Assembly: GCF_038002825.1 (NCBI RefSeq)
Contig: NZ_JBBODF010000001.1
Location: 248,001-312,000 of the forward strand
From: Paenibacillus sp. FSL H8-0048
GTDB lineage: Bacteria; Bacillota; Bacilli; Paenibacillales; Paenibacillaceae
Reading direction: 5' to 3'
Length of the DNA stretch: 64,000 nt
How positions within the stretch are numbered: position 1 is the stretch's first letter; each line of letters opens with the position of its first letter. The notes beneath the pieces were generated by a model that was given only the letters and a program-made list of their open reading frames with translations, did not search any database and was not told the origin of the DNA. The translations under genes and the position numbers were made by a program. Below are positions 62,683 through 64,000 of this stretch, one piece after another.

Positions 62683-63453
62683 GTGACTGAGAACGCGGAA
62701 CAAGCCTATAACGCCAAGAAGTACCGCACTCCGGATGGCGTTCCGGCGGATATTGTCATGTTTACACTAACCAAGCGCGAGCGGAAGACTGTCACGAAGA
62801 CGCTGCCGCTGCGCGAGCTGAAGGTGATGCTGGTCCGGCGCAAAAAATGGCCGTGTGCGGGCATGTGGGCTCTGCCGGGCGGCTTTTGCCAGGAGGATGA
62901 ATCGATCTACGATGCCGCTACGCGCGAGCTGAAGGAAGAAACGGGCGTGGACGGCGGACATTTGGAATATCTCGGCGTCTACAGCCAGCCGGGCCGTGAT
63001 CCGCGCGGCTGGATTATCAGCCATGCCTTCTTTGCACTGGTGGAGGAGTGGATGCTGGAGCAGCGGCAGGCCTCCGATGATGCAGGCGAGGTTGGGCTGT
63101 TCACCCTGCAGGAAGCGCTGGAGGAGCTGGAACTGGCTTTTGACCACCATGATATTATTACCGATGCCTACCTGCGGATTCAGCAGCAGATGCTGCAGAC
63201 GACGATTGCCCGGCAGTTCCTGCCGCGCCATTTCACGCTGAGCGAGCTGTACCAGGTGATCCAGACGGTAGTGCCTGAATTCAAAGAACCGAATTTTATC
63301 CGCAAAATCACGTCAACACGCAGCCGTCAGGGTATATTAAAAGAAGTGAGCGATGAAGCGGGCAATCCGCTCAGCTCCAATCAATACTCCCAGCGCCCGG
63401 CACAGCTCTATATGTTCACGGACCATGAGCCGTTATTATCGATTTATACGTAA
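62683..63453 (+). CDS. NUDIX-domain regulator or hydrolase (NrtR-like)
   Basis: 256 residues: an N-terminal NUDIX domain with an intact Nudix box (GGFCQEDESIYDAATRELKEETGV, residues about 66-89), then a C-terminal winged helix-like domain (about 175-256; FTLSELYQVIQTV and RSRQGILKEV). This layout is that of NrtR, the ADP-ribose-sensing NAD regulator. Start GTG 62683 follows AAAGGATG. It precedes a nicotinamidase-like gene by 47 bp, which supports a role in NAD metabolism. Confidence 0.85.
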   Translation: MTENAEQAYNAKKYRTPDGVPADIVMFTLTKRERKTVTKTLPLRELKVMLVRRKKWPCAGMWALPGGFCQEDESIYDAATRELKEETGVDGGHLEYLGVYSQPGRDPRGWIISHAFFALVEEWMLEQRQASDDAGEVGLFTLQEALEELELAFDHHDIITDAYLRIQQQMLQTTIARQFLPRHFTLSELYQVIQTVVPEFKEPNFIRKITSTRSRQGILKEVSDEAGNPLSSNQYSQRPAQLYMFTDHEPLLSIYT

Positions 63454-63500
63454 GCTGCCGGGAAATGCAGGCCCATTAACCTTTTAGGAGGCTGTATACC

Positions 63501-64000
63501 ATGAGAGCACTGATTGTAATTGATTTCACGAATGATTTCATTGACGGGAACCTGCCTGTCGGCCAGCCCGGCATCGATATTGCGAAGAGAGTCAGTGAAT
63601 TGACGGAGCAATTCGTACGCAGCGGGGACTATGTGGTAATGGCTGTAGATTTGCATGAAGCGGATGACCCGTACCACCCGGAGACCAAGCTGTTTCCGCC
63701 GCATAATCTGCGGGGAAGCCAGGGGCGTGAGCTGTACGGCAGCCTGAAGGCTGTCTACGAAGAGAACCGGGAAGCCATCTACTGGATGGACAAAACGCGT
63801 TACAGCGCCTTCTGCGGCACGGATCTTGCGCTGAAGCTGCGTGAGCGGGGCATTACCGAGGTGCATCTGATCGGAGTCTGCACGGATATCTGTGTGCTGC
63901 ATACGGCCGTAGATGCCTACAACCACGGCTTCGGGATTACAGTGCATGAGGATGCCGTCGCCAGCTTCAATCCCGACGGTCATGTATGGGCGCTCGGACA
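63501..64000 (+). CDS. Nicotinamidase / isochorismatase-like cysteine hydrolase (3' end outside window)
   Basis: Start ATG 63501 follows TAGGAGG (63485-63491); the frame is open to the end of the window, so the gene is partial, with about 166 residues seen. The catalytic triad is D8 (IDFTNDF), K98 (DKTRYSAF) and C131 (GVCTDICVLHTA). Metal ligands D50, H52 and H59 are present. This set fits PncA, converting nicotinamide to nicotinate. Pairing with the NrtR-like gene supports NAD salvage. Confidence 0.9.
   Translation, partial: MRALIVIDFTNDFIDGNLPVGQPGIDIAKRVSELTEQFVRSGDYVVMAVDLHEADDPYHPETKLFPPHNLRGSQGRELYGSLKAVYEENREAIYWMDKTRYSAFCGTDLALKLRERGITEVHLIGVCTDICVLHTAVDAYNHGFGITVHEDAVASFNPDGHVWALG

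Overview
The window looks like chromosomal DNA of an endospore-forming, fairly GC-balanced Firmicute, most likely Paenibacillus or a close relative. The evidence is the recX / rny / ymdB-type phosphodiesterase / spoVS cluster, the miaB-ricA pair, a GerA-type germinant receptor locus, and a large carbohydrate-use gene set. Genus assignment is inference from gene content and order. No rRNA, tRNA, CRISPR array, insertion sequence or prophage gene was found.

Layout. 1-5.6 kb: conserved block (recX 3' end, rny, a TIGR00282 phosphodiesterase that appears to start at ATT, spoVS behind a textbook sigma-H promoter, M19 dipeptidase, pduL). 5.7-13.5 kb: DEAD-box helicase, dapA with a divergent LysR gene, a GyrI-like protein, htpG under a perfect CIRCE operator, and a second LysR gene. 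13.6-21 kb: a heterodimeric ABC exporter with one degenerate ATP site, then AraC plus GH42 beta-galactosidase. 21-26 kb: NUDIX protein and a decayed second copy of it, XRE/membrane-protein pair, divergent ABC-2 transporter. 26-30.3 kb: kduI-deoR-kduD with a divergent unrecognised 559-residue protein. 30.5-34.5 kb: aspA, YolD-like, YbaK-like, a phosphotransferase and a DUF218 protein. 35-41.6 kb: truncated cupin, AraC, GH52 beta-xylosidase, a large palindromic repeat array, GH88 hydrolase, AraC. 41.7-46 kb: germinant receptor genes with the B subunit divergent. 46-51.9 kb: zwf, an NAD-type 6-phosphogluconate dehydrogenase, a CyuA-like desulfidase, an ankyrin protein. 51.9-57.8 kb: DeoR regulator and the fucO-rhaB-rhaA-rhaD L-rhamnose operon. 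57.9-64 kb: old yellow enzyme, lipoprotein/MerR pair, miaB-ricA, an NrtR-like NUDIX regulator and a nicotinamidase-like gene running off the end.

How it fits together. In Bacillus subtilis rny-ymdB-spoVS and miaB(ymcB)-ricA(ymcA) are near neighbours. Here they flank about 57 kb, so most of the window reads as accessory sugar, germination and transport genes lying within a core cluster. The carbohydrate modules cover lactose/galactoside (GH42), xylo-oligosaccharide (GH52), uronate oligosaccharide (GH88 plus KduI/KduD) and L-rhamnose (RhaA/B/D plus FucO).

The most unusual signal lies between the genes. At least six intergenic loci (9.6, 17.2, 21.0, 34.7, 38.7-39.5 and 48.8 kb) carry repeats with a spacing of about 51 bp (50-55), although the repeated sequences fall into four different families. 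The largest has 15 copies of a perfect 9-bp-arm palindrome at 51-bp steps. Most copies have a short palindromic core followed by a roughly 30-bp tail. I know of no described element with this shared period, and this is my main candidate for an undescribed system.
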